The notes under the pieces: model-generated
Seen by the model: only the letters and a program-made list of their open reading frames with translations
Told to the model about the DNA's origin: nothing
Databases searched by the model: none
Shown: positions 34,894 to 43,787 of the stretch, in pieces
Position numbering within the stretch: position 1 is the stretch's first letter
Layout of the letters: each line of letters opens with the position of its first letter
Assembly: GCA_017509985.1 (NCBI GenBank)
Contig: JAFWOE010000048.1
Coordinates: 124,001-188,000, forward strand
DNA length: 64,000 bases
Origin: Lachnospiraceae bacterium
Lineage (GTDB): Bacteria; Bacillota; Clostridia; Lachnospirales; Lachnospiraceae
Direction of reading: 5' to 3'
Translations under genes and position numbers: made by a program

Positions 34894-34902
34894 TATTATA
34901 AT
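34874..34902 (+). promoter_or_regulatory. Predicted promoter of the CoA-transferase gene
   Basis: TTGCAG (34874-34879), 17-bp spacer, perfect TATAAT (34897-34902). The -35 is weak. It overlaps the end of the ABC-F gene, suggesting independent expression of the CoA-transferase. Confidence 0.55.
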
Positions 34903-34957
34903 ATTTTTCATTAATTACAGAATCTATTTATATTGATTTATAAACGAGGTATTTAAA

Positions 34958-36535
34958 GTGCAGAAAATAATGACGATGGACGAGGCGATCGGCCTCATAA
35001 AAGACGGTGACGTGATCTGGATCAATTCCTTTTCTGCGATCGCTTCCCCGGTCGAGCTCAACAAGGGTCTGACCGAACGTTACCGCAGGACCGGCAAGCC
35101 CGAACATCTTTCCGTTTACAGTCCTTTCTCGTTCAGTGATTATGAGCCGGACTCCGACGTCGAAGGATACATCTGCGAAGGAGCCGTGGACCGCTGCGTG
35201 ATCGGCTTTTTCGGGTCCCTTAACCGCACCAGCCGGGCGATCATGAACAACGAGATCGAAGGCTACAACCTTCCGGGCGGCGTCATGAGCCATATGATCC
35301 GTGCGGCAGCCCGCGGCGAGACCTATCTTCTGACAAAAACCGGCCTGAATCTTTTTGTCGATCCGGATTTCAACGGCTATAAGCTGAATGAAAAAAGCAC
35401 CATGGACCTTGTCAAGAAAGTTGAGGATATCGAAGGAAACACAAAACTGGCATACATGATCCCGAAGGTAAATATTGCTTTCCTGAAAGCCTCTCTTGCC
35501 GATATCCACGGTAATATTTCATTTGAAACCGAGGCAGCGTCCATTGATGCCCTGTCTGTCGCACAGGCCTGCCACCGCAACGGCGGCAAGGTTATCGTCC
35601 AGGTACTGCACACCGTAGCGCGTCATATGGAGCCGAAAAACGTCCAGATCCCGAGTGCACTCGTCGATGCGATCGTTATCTGTCCCGAGCAGCAGCAGCT
35701 GACCGGTATGGACGGTTATTTTGATTATATATGCGGAAAATACGTTCCTTACGGAAACATTCTGAAAGCTGCTGTCTGTGACATTATGAAGCATGTAAAG
35801 GCCACCAGTACCCGTAGTTCCCTGCACCACGCCATCGCCAAAAGAGCCTACCTGGAGCTGAAGGACAATACGATCGTCAATATCGGTATCGGTATACCGG
35901 AACTGATCGCGGAGGAGGTTCTGAAGAACGACCGTACCGACCGGATCCATCTGTCCATCGAAAGCGGTCATACCGGCGGCATGCCGCTGGGCGGACGGGG
36001 CTTCGGGGTTTCGATCGGCGCGGATTCCATGATGGATATGGCGCGTCAGTTTGATTTCTACGAAGGCGGCGGGCTGGATATGTGCTGCATCGGCGCTCTG
36101 GAAGTCGATCAGCACGGAAACGTCAACGGACACTACACTAAGGGAAAGCTTTCCGGAATCGGCGGTTTTGCCAATATTTCACAGGCCACCAAAAAAGTCG
36201 TCTTCTGCCTTACTTTCACCGCAAAAGGACTGTGCGGCGAATTTGACGGTCAGAAGGTAACGATCACACAGGAAGGAAGCATTCCGAAGTTTGTGCCTGA
36301 TGTTGCCTCCAAAGGATTCTCTGTCCAGAACGCTTACGCAAACGGACAGGAAGTCCTTTACATTACCGAGCGCTGCGTTTTCCAACTCACAGAAGAAGGC
36401 CTGATGCTGACCGAAGTCGCACCAGGCATTGACTTAAAAAAAGATATTCTGGATATTCTGGACTTCGATGTCAAAGTCTCAGATGAACTGAAAGAAATGG
36501 AATTTGCACCGGATGTTCCGATGACACTGTTCTGA
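34958..36535 (+). CDS. Family I acyl-CoA:acetate/3-ketoacid CoA-transferase (propionate CoA-transferase type)
   Basis: A 525-residue single-chain family I CoA-transferase, in which an active-site glutamate forms a covalent CoA thioester. The glutamate is probably E335 in LSIESGHTGGMPLGG. GIGIPELIAEEVL and YEGGGLDMCCIGALEVDQHGNVN are family motifs. Such enzymes exchange CoA between acetate, propionate, lactate or butyrate in fermentation; the substrate cannot be fixed from sequence. The start is GTG at 34958, supported by GAGGT 7 bp upstream. No other fermentation genes flank it. Its stop is 3 bp from the convergent P-type ATPase gene. Confidence 0.88.
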   Translation: MQKIMTMDEAIGLIKDGDVIWINSFSAIASPVELNKGLTERYRRTGKPEHLSVYSPFSFSDYEPDSDVEGYICEGAVDRCVIGFFGSLNRTSRAIMNNEIEGYNLPGGVMSHMIRAAARGETYLLTKTGLNLFVDPDFNGYKLNEKSTMDLVKKVEDIEGNTKLAYMIPKVNIAFLKASLADIHGNISFETEAASIDALSVAQACHRNGGKVIVQVLHTVARHMEPKNVQIPSALVDAIVICPEQQQLTGMDGYFDYICGKYVPYGNILKAAVCDIMKHVKATSTRSSLHHAIAKRAYLELKDNTIVNIGIGIPELIAEEVLKNDRTDRIHLSIESGHTGGMPLGGRGFGVSIGADSMMDMARQFDFYEGGGLDMCCIGALEVDQHGNVNGHYTKGKLSGIGGFANISQATKKVVFCLTFTAKGLCGEFDGQKVTITQEGSIPKFVPDVASKGFSVQNAYANGQEVLYITERCVFQLTEEGLMLTEVAPGIDLKKDILDILDFDVKVSDELKEMEFAPDVPMTLF

Positions 36536-36538
36536 TCT

Positions 36539-38449
36539 TTACAGTTTCTTAACGAACAGGCAGCGTATCGCATTCAGTACGGCCAGGATCATGACACCGA
36601 CATCGGCGATGATCGCGACCCACATGTTTGCGATACCGAATGCTGCCAGGACCAGACAAAGCAGTTTAACGCCGAGCGCAAAAATAATATTCTGTTTCAC
36701 GATCCCCAGACATTTGCGTGAGATCTTGATCGCTTTGGCGATCTTCATCGGATCATCGTCCATCAGGACAACGTCTGCTGCTTCTATTGCAGCATCCGAC
36801 CCGAGTGCTCCCATCGCAATACCGATATCCGCCCTGGAAAGGACCGGGGCGTCATTGATGCCGTCCCCGACAAAAGCCAGACGTGCTTTACCGGAACATT
36901 CTGCCAGCAGTTCTTCTACTGCGGTAACTTTATCTGCAGGAAGCAGTTCGGCACGGTAATCGGTCAGTCCGACTTCTGCGGCGACCTTTTCCGCCACAGG
37001 GCGGGCATCGCCGGTCAGCATGACGAGTTTTTCGACGCCGGCCTTTTTCAGTTCGCTCATCGCTTCTTTTGAATTTTCCTTCAGTTCGTCGGAAATCACG
37101 ATATGACCGCAGTACCCGTTATCGATCGATACATGGATGATCGTACCGACGTGGCTGCACGGGTGATATTCCACTCCGAGCTGCTTCATCAGCTTTTCAT
37201 TGCCGATGGCGACTTCTTTTCCGTCGATCTTCGCGATCACGCCATGCCCGCTGATCTCTTTCACGTCACTTATGCGTGACGGATCGATCTTATTATCGTA
37301 GGCCTGCTTCAGGCTGAGGCTGATCGGATGAGAAGAATTGTATTCCGCCATTGCAGCGTATTCCAGAAGCTGCTTTTCATCCAGCGGACTGTGATGAACA
37401 GCCGTTACAGCAAAGTTGCCTTTTGTGATCGTTCCGGTCTTGTCAAAAGCGATCGCCTTTACCTCCGAAAGCGTCTCGAGATAGTTGGATCCCTTTACAA
37501 GAATACCCTGGTTGCTGGCACCGCCGAGTCCCGCAAAGAAGCTCAGCGGTATGCTGATCACTACAGCACAGGGACAGCTGATAACCAGGAAGGTACAGGC
37601 ACGAAGCACCCAGTCCCCCCATACAGCGCCGGTTGTGGCGTATCCTCCGGCACCGATCCCGGTCAGCATGATAAAAAGAGGAGGTATAACTGCCAATGCC
37701 AGCGCCGCGTAGCAGACGATCGGCGTATACACTTTCGCGAATTTCGAAATAAAGTTCTCCGATTTGGATTTTCTGGAAGCCGCGTTTTCTACAAGATCCA
37801 GGATCTTTGCAGCCGTGGATTCGTCAAATTCCGTCGTAGTACGTACACGAAGCACACCGGTCATATTGATGCTTCCGGAAAGGATCTCGTCATCCACACC
37901 GACGTCCAGCGGTTTGCTTTCTCCGGTAAGGGCACTGGTGTTCAGGGCAGATGTTCCTTCTATAATGATTCCGTCCAGAGGAACTTTTTCCCCAGGCTGG
38001 ACGACAATGACCGTACCGACTTCGATCTCATCCGGGTCGACCTTTTCGAGTCCGTCTTCGGTTTCGATATTAGCGTAATCCGGACGGATATCCATAAGAT
38101 CGGAAATGTTTCTGCGGCTCTTTCCGACCGCATAACTCTGGAACAGCTCCCCGATCTGATACAGAAGCATAACGGCAACACCCTCGCCGTATTCTCCCAG
38201 AACAATGGCACCGACCGTTGCAACCGTCATCAGAAAGTTCTCGTCAAAGACCTGTTTGTTCAGAATCCCTTTGATCGCTTTCCGCAGGATGTCGTATCCT
38301 ACAAGAAGATACGGAACAAGGAAAAGAACGAAAACGGCCCATTTCGGCATCTCCGTCTCCACAAACCCTTCCGAGATCAGATAAAGCGGAACAAACAGAA
38401 CCGCTGCAACAATGATTCGTATTAATAGATTTTTCTGTTTTTTATTCAT
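36539..38449 (-). CDS. Heavy-metal translocating P1B-type ATPase (CadA/ZntA-like)
   Basis: A 636-residue P1B ATPase that exports a soft or transition metal. It lacks the usual N-terminal HMA domain; that domain is encoded as a separate gene upstream. The membrane metal site is SCPCAVVIS, the phosphorylated Asp is D336 in DKTGTITKG, HGVIAKIDG-type SGHGVIAKI is the N-domain motif and GDGINDAPVL the hinge. The CPC motif together with the CadC-like repressor suggests Cd, Zn or Pb rather than Cu, but this is inference. It is the last gene of a three-gene operon. Confidence 0.93.
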   Translation of the reverse strand: MNKKQKNLLIRIIVAAVLFVPLYLISEGFVETEMPKWAVFVLFLVPYLLVGYDILRKAIKGILNKQVFDENFLMTVATVGAIVLGEYGEGVAVMLLYQIGELFQSYAVGKSRRNISDLMDIRPDYANIETEDGLEKVDPDEIEVGTVIVVQPGEKVPLDGIIIEGTSALNTSALTGESKPLDVGVDDEILSGSINMTGVLRVRTTTEFDESTAAKILDLVENAASRKSKSENFISKFAKVYTPIVCYAALALAVIPPLFIMLTGIGAGGYATTGAVWGDWVLRACTFLVISCPCAVVISIPLSFFAGLGGASNQGILVKGSNYLETLSEVKAIAFDKTGTITKGNFAVTAVHHSPLDEKQLLEYAAMAEYNSSHPISLSLKQAYDNKIDPSRISDVKEISGHGVIAKIDGKEVAIGNEKLMKQLGVEYHPCSHVGTIIHVSIDNGYCGHIVISDELKENSKEAMSELKKAGVEKLVMLTGDARPVAEKVAAEVGLTDYRAELLPADKVTAVEELLAECSGKARLAFVGDGINDAPVLSRADIGIAMGALGSDAAIEAADVVLMDDDPMKIAKAIKISRKCLGIVKQNIIFALGVKLLCLVLAAFGIANMWVAIIADVGVMILAVLNAIRCLFVKKL

Positions 38450-38510
38450 ATTCTTTCGCCTGGTTCAGTCGCAGTCGCTTCATCGGGGACGGTATTGTGT
38501 TTGATGCGGT

Positions 38511-38729
38511 TTATAAATAGATCTCGCAGTCGTTTTCTACTTTCTTGCAGTTTTTGTATACTTCTTTCATGACTGCATCCACGTCGGCGTTTTCCTCGAA
38601 TTCGACCTTCATTTTCAGTGTCATAAAGCTGACAGTACAATCCTTGACACCTTCAGTCTTTTTTGCAGCGTCTTCCATAAGGTTCGCGCAGTTTGCACAG
38701 TCCACTTCGATTTTGTAGGTTTTTTTCAT
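38511..38729 (-). CDS. HMA-domain metal chaperone
   Basis: A 72-residue heavy-metal-associated domain: MKKTYKIEVDCANCANLMEDAA, with the metal-binding C-x-x-C at CANC and a normal beta-alpha-beta fold length. The start at 38729 is preceded by GGAG with correct spacing; an ATG 12 bp further upstream is less likely. It probably supplies the metal, or the missing N-terminal regulatory domain, to the ATPase encoded 61 bp downstream. Confidence 0.9.
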   Translation of the reverse strand: MKKTYKIEVDCANCANLMEDAAKKTEGVKDCTVSFMTLKMKVEFEENADVDAVMKEVYKNCKKVENDCEIYL

Positions 38730-38797
38730 AATGATCTCCATTCTGCCGTTTTACCGGCTGATATTTATTAACCGCAGCGTTCAGCGGTTTTTTTATA

Positions 38798-39163
38798 TTA
38801 CTCCAATACATGCTCCATGCCGTTGCTGATCATGGTTTCCACATGGCCATCGGCGATGGAATAATAAATAACCTTTCCTTCCCTGCGGTTTTTGACCAGA
38901 TTATTCTGTTTCAGGGTTTTCAGCTGATGCGAAACCGCAGATTTGGTCATACCCAGTACCGCTGCTATGTCACAGACGCACATTTCGGAATTCAGCAGGG
39001 CAAGTAGGATCTTCAGCCTGGTAAAATCACTGAATGCCTTAAAAGCATCGGCCAGATCCATGATCACCTCATCCTCAGGCAGGCGGTCACATACAGCGGC
39101 AACTGTTTCCTCGTGGATCACACTGCATTCCGATGCGTTATACTCTTCCGCTTTCGATATCAT
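38798..39163 (-). CDS. ArsR/SmtB family metal-sensing repressor (CadC-like)
   Basis: A 121-residue winged-helix repressor. The start at 39163 is set by AGGAGA upstream; a longer frame to 39226 would run into the operator and -10 region. The recognition helix is MTKSAVSHQLKTLK. The α3 metal-site motif reads EMCVCDIA; together with cysteines at C13 (ECS) and C25 (VCD) it matches the thiol-rich α3N site of CadC-type sensors. Apo-protein should block transcription and metal release it. An operator overlaps its own transcription start. Confidence 0.93.
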   Translation of the reverse strand: MISKAEEYNASECSVIHEETVAAVCDRLPEDEVIMDLADAFKAFSDFTRLKILLALLNSEMCVCDIAAVLGMTKSAVSHQLKTLKQNNLVKNRREGKVIYYSIADGHVETMISNGMEHVLE

Positions 39164-39190
39164 AGATGGTCTCCTAAAAACAAATGATCG

Positions 39191-39208
39191 GTTGAACGAT
39201 TGTTCAAC
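39191..39208. promoter_or_regulatory. ArsR/SmtB-type operator
   Basis: GTTGAAC (39191-39197) and GTTCAAC (39202-39208) are a perfect 7-bp inverted repeat around GATT. TGAAC-N4-GTTCA is the core seen in operators of CzrA/CadC-type repressors. It lies just downstream of the -10 box, over the likely transcription start. Confidence 0.8.
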
Positions 39209-39211
39209 TAT

Positions 39212-39240
39212 ATTATATTCATTCACGCTTAGACTGTCAA
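39212..39240 (-). promoter_or_regulatory. Consensus promoter of the metal-efflux operon
   Basis: TTGACA (39235-39240), 17-bp spacer and TATAAT (39212-39217) on the minus strand, both hexamers perfect. A promoter this strong fits tight repression by the adjacent operator. Confidence 0.88.
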
Positions 39241-39341
39241 GTACGAAACATTATTCTTATTTAAATCAATCTACGGTAAAACAGTCCGTCGGAACCTGCG
39301 TATTCATAAAGACATTCCTATGAAGATATGGACGAAGGCAC

Positions 39342-39368
39342 AAAAAAAGCTCCGCCATCTGGCGGAGC
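39342..39368 (-). terminator. Intrinsic terminator after tRNA-Thr
   Basis: GCTCCGCC (39349-39356) and GGCGGAGC (39361-39368) form a perfect 8-bp stem with a 4-nt loop; on the minus strand seven T follow (39342-39348). It lies a few bases past the tRNA 3' end. Confidence 0.92.
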
Positions 39369-39373
39369 CTGCA

Positions 39374-39446
39374 AGCCGGAAATCAGACTTGAACTGACGA
39401 CCCCTTCATTACGAGTGAAGTGCTCTACCGACTGAGCTATTCCGGC
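39374..39446 (-). tRNA. tRNA-Thr (anticodon CGT)
   Basis: A 73-nt cloverleaf on the minus strand. Acceptor GCCGGAA pairs with TTCCGGC, D stem GCTC/GAGC, anticodon stem CTTCA/TGAAG with loop CTCGTAA, and T arm GTCAG-TTCAAGT-CTGAT. The anticodon CGT (plus-strand 39411-39413) reads ACG. The CCA end is not encoded. A promoter and a terminator flank it, so it is a single-gene unit. Confidence 0.95.
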
Positions 39447-39480
39447 ATCGGAATCGTTGTTTCAGCGACTCACGAAAACT

Positions 39481-39508
39481 ATTATACATTTTGCAGGACA
39501 AAAATCAA
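39481..39508 (-). promoter_or_regulatory. Promoter of tRNA-Thr
   Basis: TTGATT (39503-39508), 16-bp spacer, TATAAT (39481-39486) on the minus strand, about 30 bp before the tRNA 5' end. Confidence 0.7.
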
Positions 39509-39545
39509 GGAAAAGATTTCATTTTCAATTCTTACCGGGACCGGA

Positions 39546-41783
39546 TCAGACTCTCACTTTGATCCCTTTTCCGTTTCTCTTGCCGAGTTTGATCTTATTC
39601 AGGGAAAGCTGCTTCTCTTTATAATCGATCGTCAGCTCCTTCCTGGAAGCCAGCAGATAGGCTTCTTCCACAGCGTCACCGCTGTTCAGCTTCATGGATG
39701 AAACGCCCAGGGCAGCTTTTTTCTTGACCGGGATCTCGGATAAGGAAAAGCGCAGGAAATAACCGTCTCTGGAGCGCAGTGTGATCCCGTCATACGCATC
39801 AGCCGGACCGACCAGGACCAGGCTGTCATGATCATTCAGCTTGGTAGCGGCGATCGATTTTCTGGAAACATCGAATTCTGCGCCTTCAACGATCTTGGCA
39901 AAGCCGGCGCCGGTCAGGAAGATCAGCCTGCCCTGTGAGACTGCAGTGACCGAGTCCACATGAAGGATACGTTCGCTTTCCGTGGAATAGGTGCTCAGGT
40001 TATCAAGCGGAATTCCTTTATCCCTCAGTTTTCCAAGCGGAATTTTTTCTACCTTAACGGTATGCATATTGCCTTTATCCGTAAAGACACAAAGCCTGTC
40101 GTCGCTCATGCAGCGGACGATAAAGCGGCTTTCGGCATCGGCTGCTTCCTTGTTGCGGTCGTAAAGGGATGCATTGATGCAGCGGGCATAACCGAACCGG
40201 TCGATCAGGACCACGGTTTCGAATGCCTGCGGCTTAAGCTCTTCAATTACAACGGCAGCTTCATCCTTGATCAGGGTTTTGCGGGGCACAGCGTATTCTT
40301 TTTTGATATTGTCAAGATCCTCGATAATGACTTCTGCCATTGCATCATAATTGTTGAGGATGTTTTCGTACTCGTCGATCTTTGCCAGAGTCTCCTCATA
40401 TTCTTTCTGGAGTACAAGGATCTCCAGGCCGATGAGGCGGTACAGACGCATATCCAGAATAGCCGAAGCCTGCCGCGAGGTAAAGCAAAGCTCTGTCGCC
40501 GCTTTTCTGGATTTCGGGCTTTTGAACTTGATTCCGTCCGTTTTGCCCATCGTCAGACATTCCGTCACCATCTGCCTGCTCTTGCTGCCGCGGAGGATCT
40601 CGATGATCAGGTCGATGATATCACAGGCCTTGATCAGGCCTTCCTGGATCTCCTTTTTCTGCAGCAGGGCTTTCAGCAGGCTCTGGTATTTCCGCGTCGC
40701 CAGTTCAAAACGGAAATCGATATGATACTCAAGGATCTTTTTTAAGGAACAGGTTTCCGGCCGTCCGCCTGCCACGGCAAGCATGTTAACGCCGTAAGTG
40801 TCTTCCAAACGGGTCTTCTTGTAAAGCATGTTTTTTACTTTTTCACAGTCCGAGCCTTTTTTCAGCTCGAGCACGATGCGTATGCCTTCCTTGGAAGACT
40901 GGTTGGAAATATCGGTTACTTCCGGCAGCTTTTTGCTTTCGACCAGTTCGGCGACATCGTTCAGGAATTTACCGATATTTGCACCGATCATGGTGTAAGG
41001 TATCTCTGTGATAACAAGAAACAGCTTCCCGTTCTTACCTTTTTCAATTTCGACTTTTCCGCGCAGACGGAGTTTGCCGGATCCGGTCTCATAGATCTCC
41101 GGCAGTTCCGACTTGTTGACGATCTCTCCGCCGGTCGGGAAATCCGGTCCTTTAATGAAATTCAGCAGCTCGGAAGTGGAAATTTCATTGTCGGCCATAT
41201 AAGCCTTGATCCCGTCGATCAGTTCCCCGAGGTTATGCGTCGGAATGCTTGTGGCCATGCCGACAGCTATTCCTTCCGATCCGTTCAGCAGGATATTCGG
41301 GATCCTTACGGGAAGGATCTCCGGCTCTTTTTCCGTTTCATCAAAATTCGGAACAAAATCCACAACATCCTGATCAAGATCTTTCAGAAACACTTCCTGG
41401 GTCAGTTTTTCCAGCCGTGCTTCCGTATAACGCATTGCTGCGGCGCCGTCACCTTCCACGGAACCGAAATTACCGTGTCCGTCTACAAGGATATGTCCTT
41501 TTTTGAAATCCTGAGCCATGACGACAAGGGATTCATAAATAGAGCTGTCGCCGTGAGGATGATATTTGCCCATTGTGTCGCCGACGATACGTGCACATTT
41601 TCGATAGGGCCTGTCATAAAGCGTCCCCAGTTCGAGCATATCGTACAGTGTACGGCGCTGTACCGGCTTTAAGCCGTCCCGCACATCCGGAATGGCCCTC
41701 GAAACGATAACGCTCATGGCGTAGTCTATATATGCTTTCTGCATTAATTCAGAATATTCTGTTCTGATGATCATTTCTTTCAT
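39546..41783 (-). CDS. parC: DNA topoisomerase IV subunit A (ParC)
   Basis: A 745-residue type IIA topoisomerase A subunit. The catalytic tyrosine is Y119 in AAMRYTEARL; the quinolone-determining region YHPHGDSSIYESLV carries S80 and E84, residues usually linked with drug sensitivity. The length is below that of GyrA (about 830) and I do not see a GyrA-box (QRRGGKG) in the C-terminal domain, so ParC is favoured over GyrA. It follows parE by 32 bp. Confidence 0.9.
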   Translation of the reverse strand: MKEMIIRTEYSELMQKAYIDYAMSVIVSRAIPDVRDGLKPVQRRTLYDMLELGTLYDRPYRKCARIVGDTMGKYHPHGDSSIYESLVVMAQDFKKGHILVDGHGNFGSVEGDGAAAMRYTEARLEKLTQEVFLKDLDQDVVDFVPNFDETEKEPEILPVRIPNILLNGSEGIAVGMATSIPTHNLGELIDGIKAYMADNEISTSELLNFIKGPDFPTGGEIVNKSELPEIYETGSGKLRLRGKVEIEKGKNGKLFLVITEIPYTMIGANIGKFLNDVAELVESKKLPEVTDISNQSSKEGIRIVLELKKGSDCEKVKNMLYKKTRLEDTYGVNMLAVAGGRPETCSLKKILEYHIDFRFELATRKYQSLLKALLQKKEIQEGLIKACDIIDLIIEILRGSKSRQMVTECLTMGKTDGIKFKSPKSRKAATELCFTSRQASAILDMRLYRLIGLEILVLQKEYEETLAKIDEYENILNNYDAMAEVIIEDLDNIKKEYAVPRKTLIKDEAAVVIEELKPQAFETVVLIDRFGYARCINASLYDRNKEAADAESRFIVRCMSDDRLCVFTDKGNMHTVKVEKIPLGKLRDKGIPLDNLSTYSTESERILHVDSVTAVSQGRLIFLTGAGFAKIVEGAEFDVSRKSIAATKLNDHDSLVLVGPADAYDGITLRSRDGYFLRFSLSEIPVKKKAALGVSSMKLNSGDAVEEAYLLASRKELTIDYKEKQLSLNKIKLGKRNGKGIKVRV

Positions 41784-41815
41784 TGAATTCTATCCGTCCT
41801 TCCGCAGTGTATCCG

Positions 41816-43738
41816 TTACAGATCCAGTTCTGCGTCTTTCGCATGCTGGTAAATAAAATCTTTTCTCGGCGGGACCAGTGTACCCATAAGGACTTCCGTA
41901 ACCTGTGAAGCCAGCTTTCCGTCTTCGATCTCGATCCTTTTCAGCATACGGGATTTCGGATCCAGCGTGGTCTCCCATAGCTGTTCCGCATCCATTTCAC
42001 CGAGGCCCTTATAGCGCTGGAGGGTGAATTTTCCTTCCGGATGTTTCTTACGGTAGTCATTCAGTGCCGCATCGTCGTAAAGGTACTCTTCTTCCCCGCT
42101 TTTCGGGATCGCCTTATAGAGAGGAGGCATCGCGACATAGACATGGCCTTCATAGATCAGTTCCGGCATGAACCGGTAAAACAGTGTGAGAAGCAGCGTG
42201 GAAATATGTGCTCCGTCCACATCGGCATCTGCCATGATGATGATCTTGTCGTAGCGTAGTTTGGAAATGTCAAAGTCATCGCCGTATCCTTCCGAAAAGC
42301 CGCATCCGAATGCGTTGATCATGGATTTGATCTCTGCATTGGCAAGAACTTTATCCATGGATGCTTTTTCCACATTCAGGATCTTTCCGCGGATCGGAAG
42401 GATCGCCTGAAAATTGCGGTCACGGGCGGTTTTCGCAGAGCCGCCAGCGGAATCTCCTTCCACGATAAAGATCTCACATTTGGAAGGATCCCTGCTTTCG
42501 CAGTTCGCCAGCTTCCCGTTGGAGTCAAAGGAATACTTCGGCTTGGAGATCATATTGGTGCGGGCTTTCTGCTCCGCTTTTCTGATTTTGGCAGAACGCT
42601 CTGCACAGGAAAGGACATTCTTCAGTGTTTCAAGATTTCGGTCGAAATAGCGGACCACCTCATCTGCGACGACTTTTCCGGTCGCTTTCGCTGCATCCGG
42701 ATTGTCCAGCTTGGTCTTGGTCTGTCCTTCAAAGCGGGGATCCGGATGCTTGATCGAAATTACGGCTGTCAGTCCGTTGCGGATATCGACCCCGGTGAAG
42801 TTTTCATCTTTATCCTTAAGGATGCCTAGCTCCCGGGCATATGTATTCATGATCTGCGTATACTGCGTCTTGAAGCCGGTCAGGTGCGTTCCGCCCTCCG
42901 CATTATATATGCAATTGCAGAAGCCCAGGATGGTTTCCTGAAAATCGTTGGTATACTGCATCGCGATCTCAACGCTGATCCCTTCGCTGGTGCCCGAAAC
43001 ATATACCGGATCGTTGATACATTCCTTATTGGCATTCAGTTCTTTTACGAAGCCTGTGATCCCTTCCGGTTCGGAATAAACGATACTCTCCGGCTCTGCC
43101 CCGCGAAGGTCGGTATACTCGATCGTAAGTTCCGGATTCAGGTAGGCAGTTTCATGAAGCCGGGATTTGATCTCATTTTCGGAAAACCGTGTCTTTTCGA
43201 AGATTTCGGGATCCGGAAGGAAATTGACGGTCGTTCCCGTCTCCCTGGTTCTTCCTATAACAGGAACCAGGCCGTTCTCCAGTTCTATGACCGGCTTTCC
43301 ACGTTCATAGCGGTCATGATAGATCGAACCGCCGGTTTTGATCTGAACATCCAGATAGGTGGAAAGGGCGTTCACGACCGAAGAGCCGACGCCGTGAAGG
43401 CCGCCGCTCGTCTTATACGAATCATTATCAAATTTGGCTCCGGAATGAAGGGTTGTAAAAACAAGACGCTCAGCCGGCACCCCTTTTTCATGCATGTCAA
43501 CAGGGATTCCGCGGCCGTTATCGGATACGGTGCAGGATCCGTCGGCTTCCAGCGTGACTTTGATCAGTGTGCAGAATCCGGCCAGATGTTCGTCGACCGA
43601 ATTATCGAGAATTTCATAAATGAGATGATTAAGTCCTTTTCGTCCGGTCCCTCCGATGTACATTCCCGGACGTACTCTGACCGCTTCCAGTCCTTCCAAA
43701 ACGGAAATGCTGGAAGCGTCATAAACTTTCTGCGGCAT
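41816..43738 (-). CDS. parE: DNA topoisomerase IV subunit B (ParE)
   Basis: A 640-residue GHKL ATPase and TOPRIM subunit. The ATP site shows EILDNSVDEHLAG, DNGRGIPVDMHEK and GGLHGVGSSVVNAL. The TOPRIM domain has VEGDSAGGSAKTARD and IIMADADVDGAHIS. It partners with ParC to decatenate daughter chromosomes. No terminator is visible between rho and parE (49 bp), so rho-parE-parC may share a transcript. Confidence 0.93.
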   Translation of the reverse strand: MPQKVYDASSISVLEGLEAVRVRPGMYIGGTGRKGLNHLIYEILDNSVDEHLAGFCTLIKVTLEADGSCTVSDNGRGIPVDMHEKGVPAERLVFTTLHSGAKFDNDSYKTSGGLHGVGSSVVNALSTYLDVQIKTGGSIYHDRYERGKPVIELENGLVPVIGRTRETGTTVNFLPDPEIFEKTRFSENEIKSRLHETAYLNPELTIEYTDLRGAEPESIVYSEPEGITGFVKELNANKECINDPVYVSGTSEGISVEIAMQYTNDFQETILGFCNCIYNAEGGTHLTGFKTQYTQIMNTYARELGILKDKDENFTGVDIRNGLTAVISIKHPDPRFEGQTKTKLDNPDAAKATGKVVADEVVRYFDRNLETLKNVLSCAERSAKIRKAEQKARTNMISKPKYSFDSNGKLANCESRDPSKCEIFIVEGDSAGGSAKTARDRNFQAILPIRGKILNVEKASMDKVLANAEIKSMINAFGCGFSEGYGDDFDISKLRYDKIIIMADADVDGAHISTLLLTLFYRFMPELIYEGHVYVAMPPLYKAIPKSGEEEYLYDDAALNDYRKKHPEGKFTLQRYKGLGEMDAEQLWETTLDPKSRMLKRIEIEDGKLASQVTEVLMGTLVPPRKDFIYQHAKDAELDL

Positions 43739-43787
43739 TTTTATTCTCCCCCTTACAGCCGTGCCTTATAATAAAACACAGACTGGA

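Noticed and set aside
37328-38425. 365-codon plus-strand open frame opposite the P-type ATPase
   Set aside because: Composition is implausible for a protein and the minus frame has all ATPase motifs. The same applies to long antisense frames opposite parE (42884-43771), rluD-type (17000-17935) and the FAD enzyme (3792-4604).
38770-38794. Hairpin AACCGC/GCGGTT followed by seven T on the plus strand between the arsR-type and HMA genes
   Set aside because: It looks like a terminator only for plus-strand transcripts, and no plus-strand gene lies upstream; on the minus strand it has no T tail, so it was not called.
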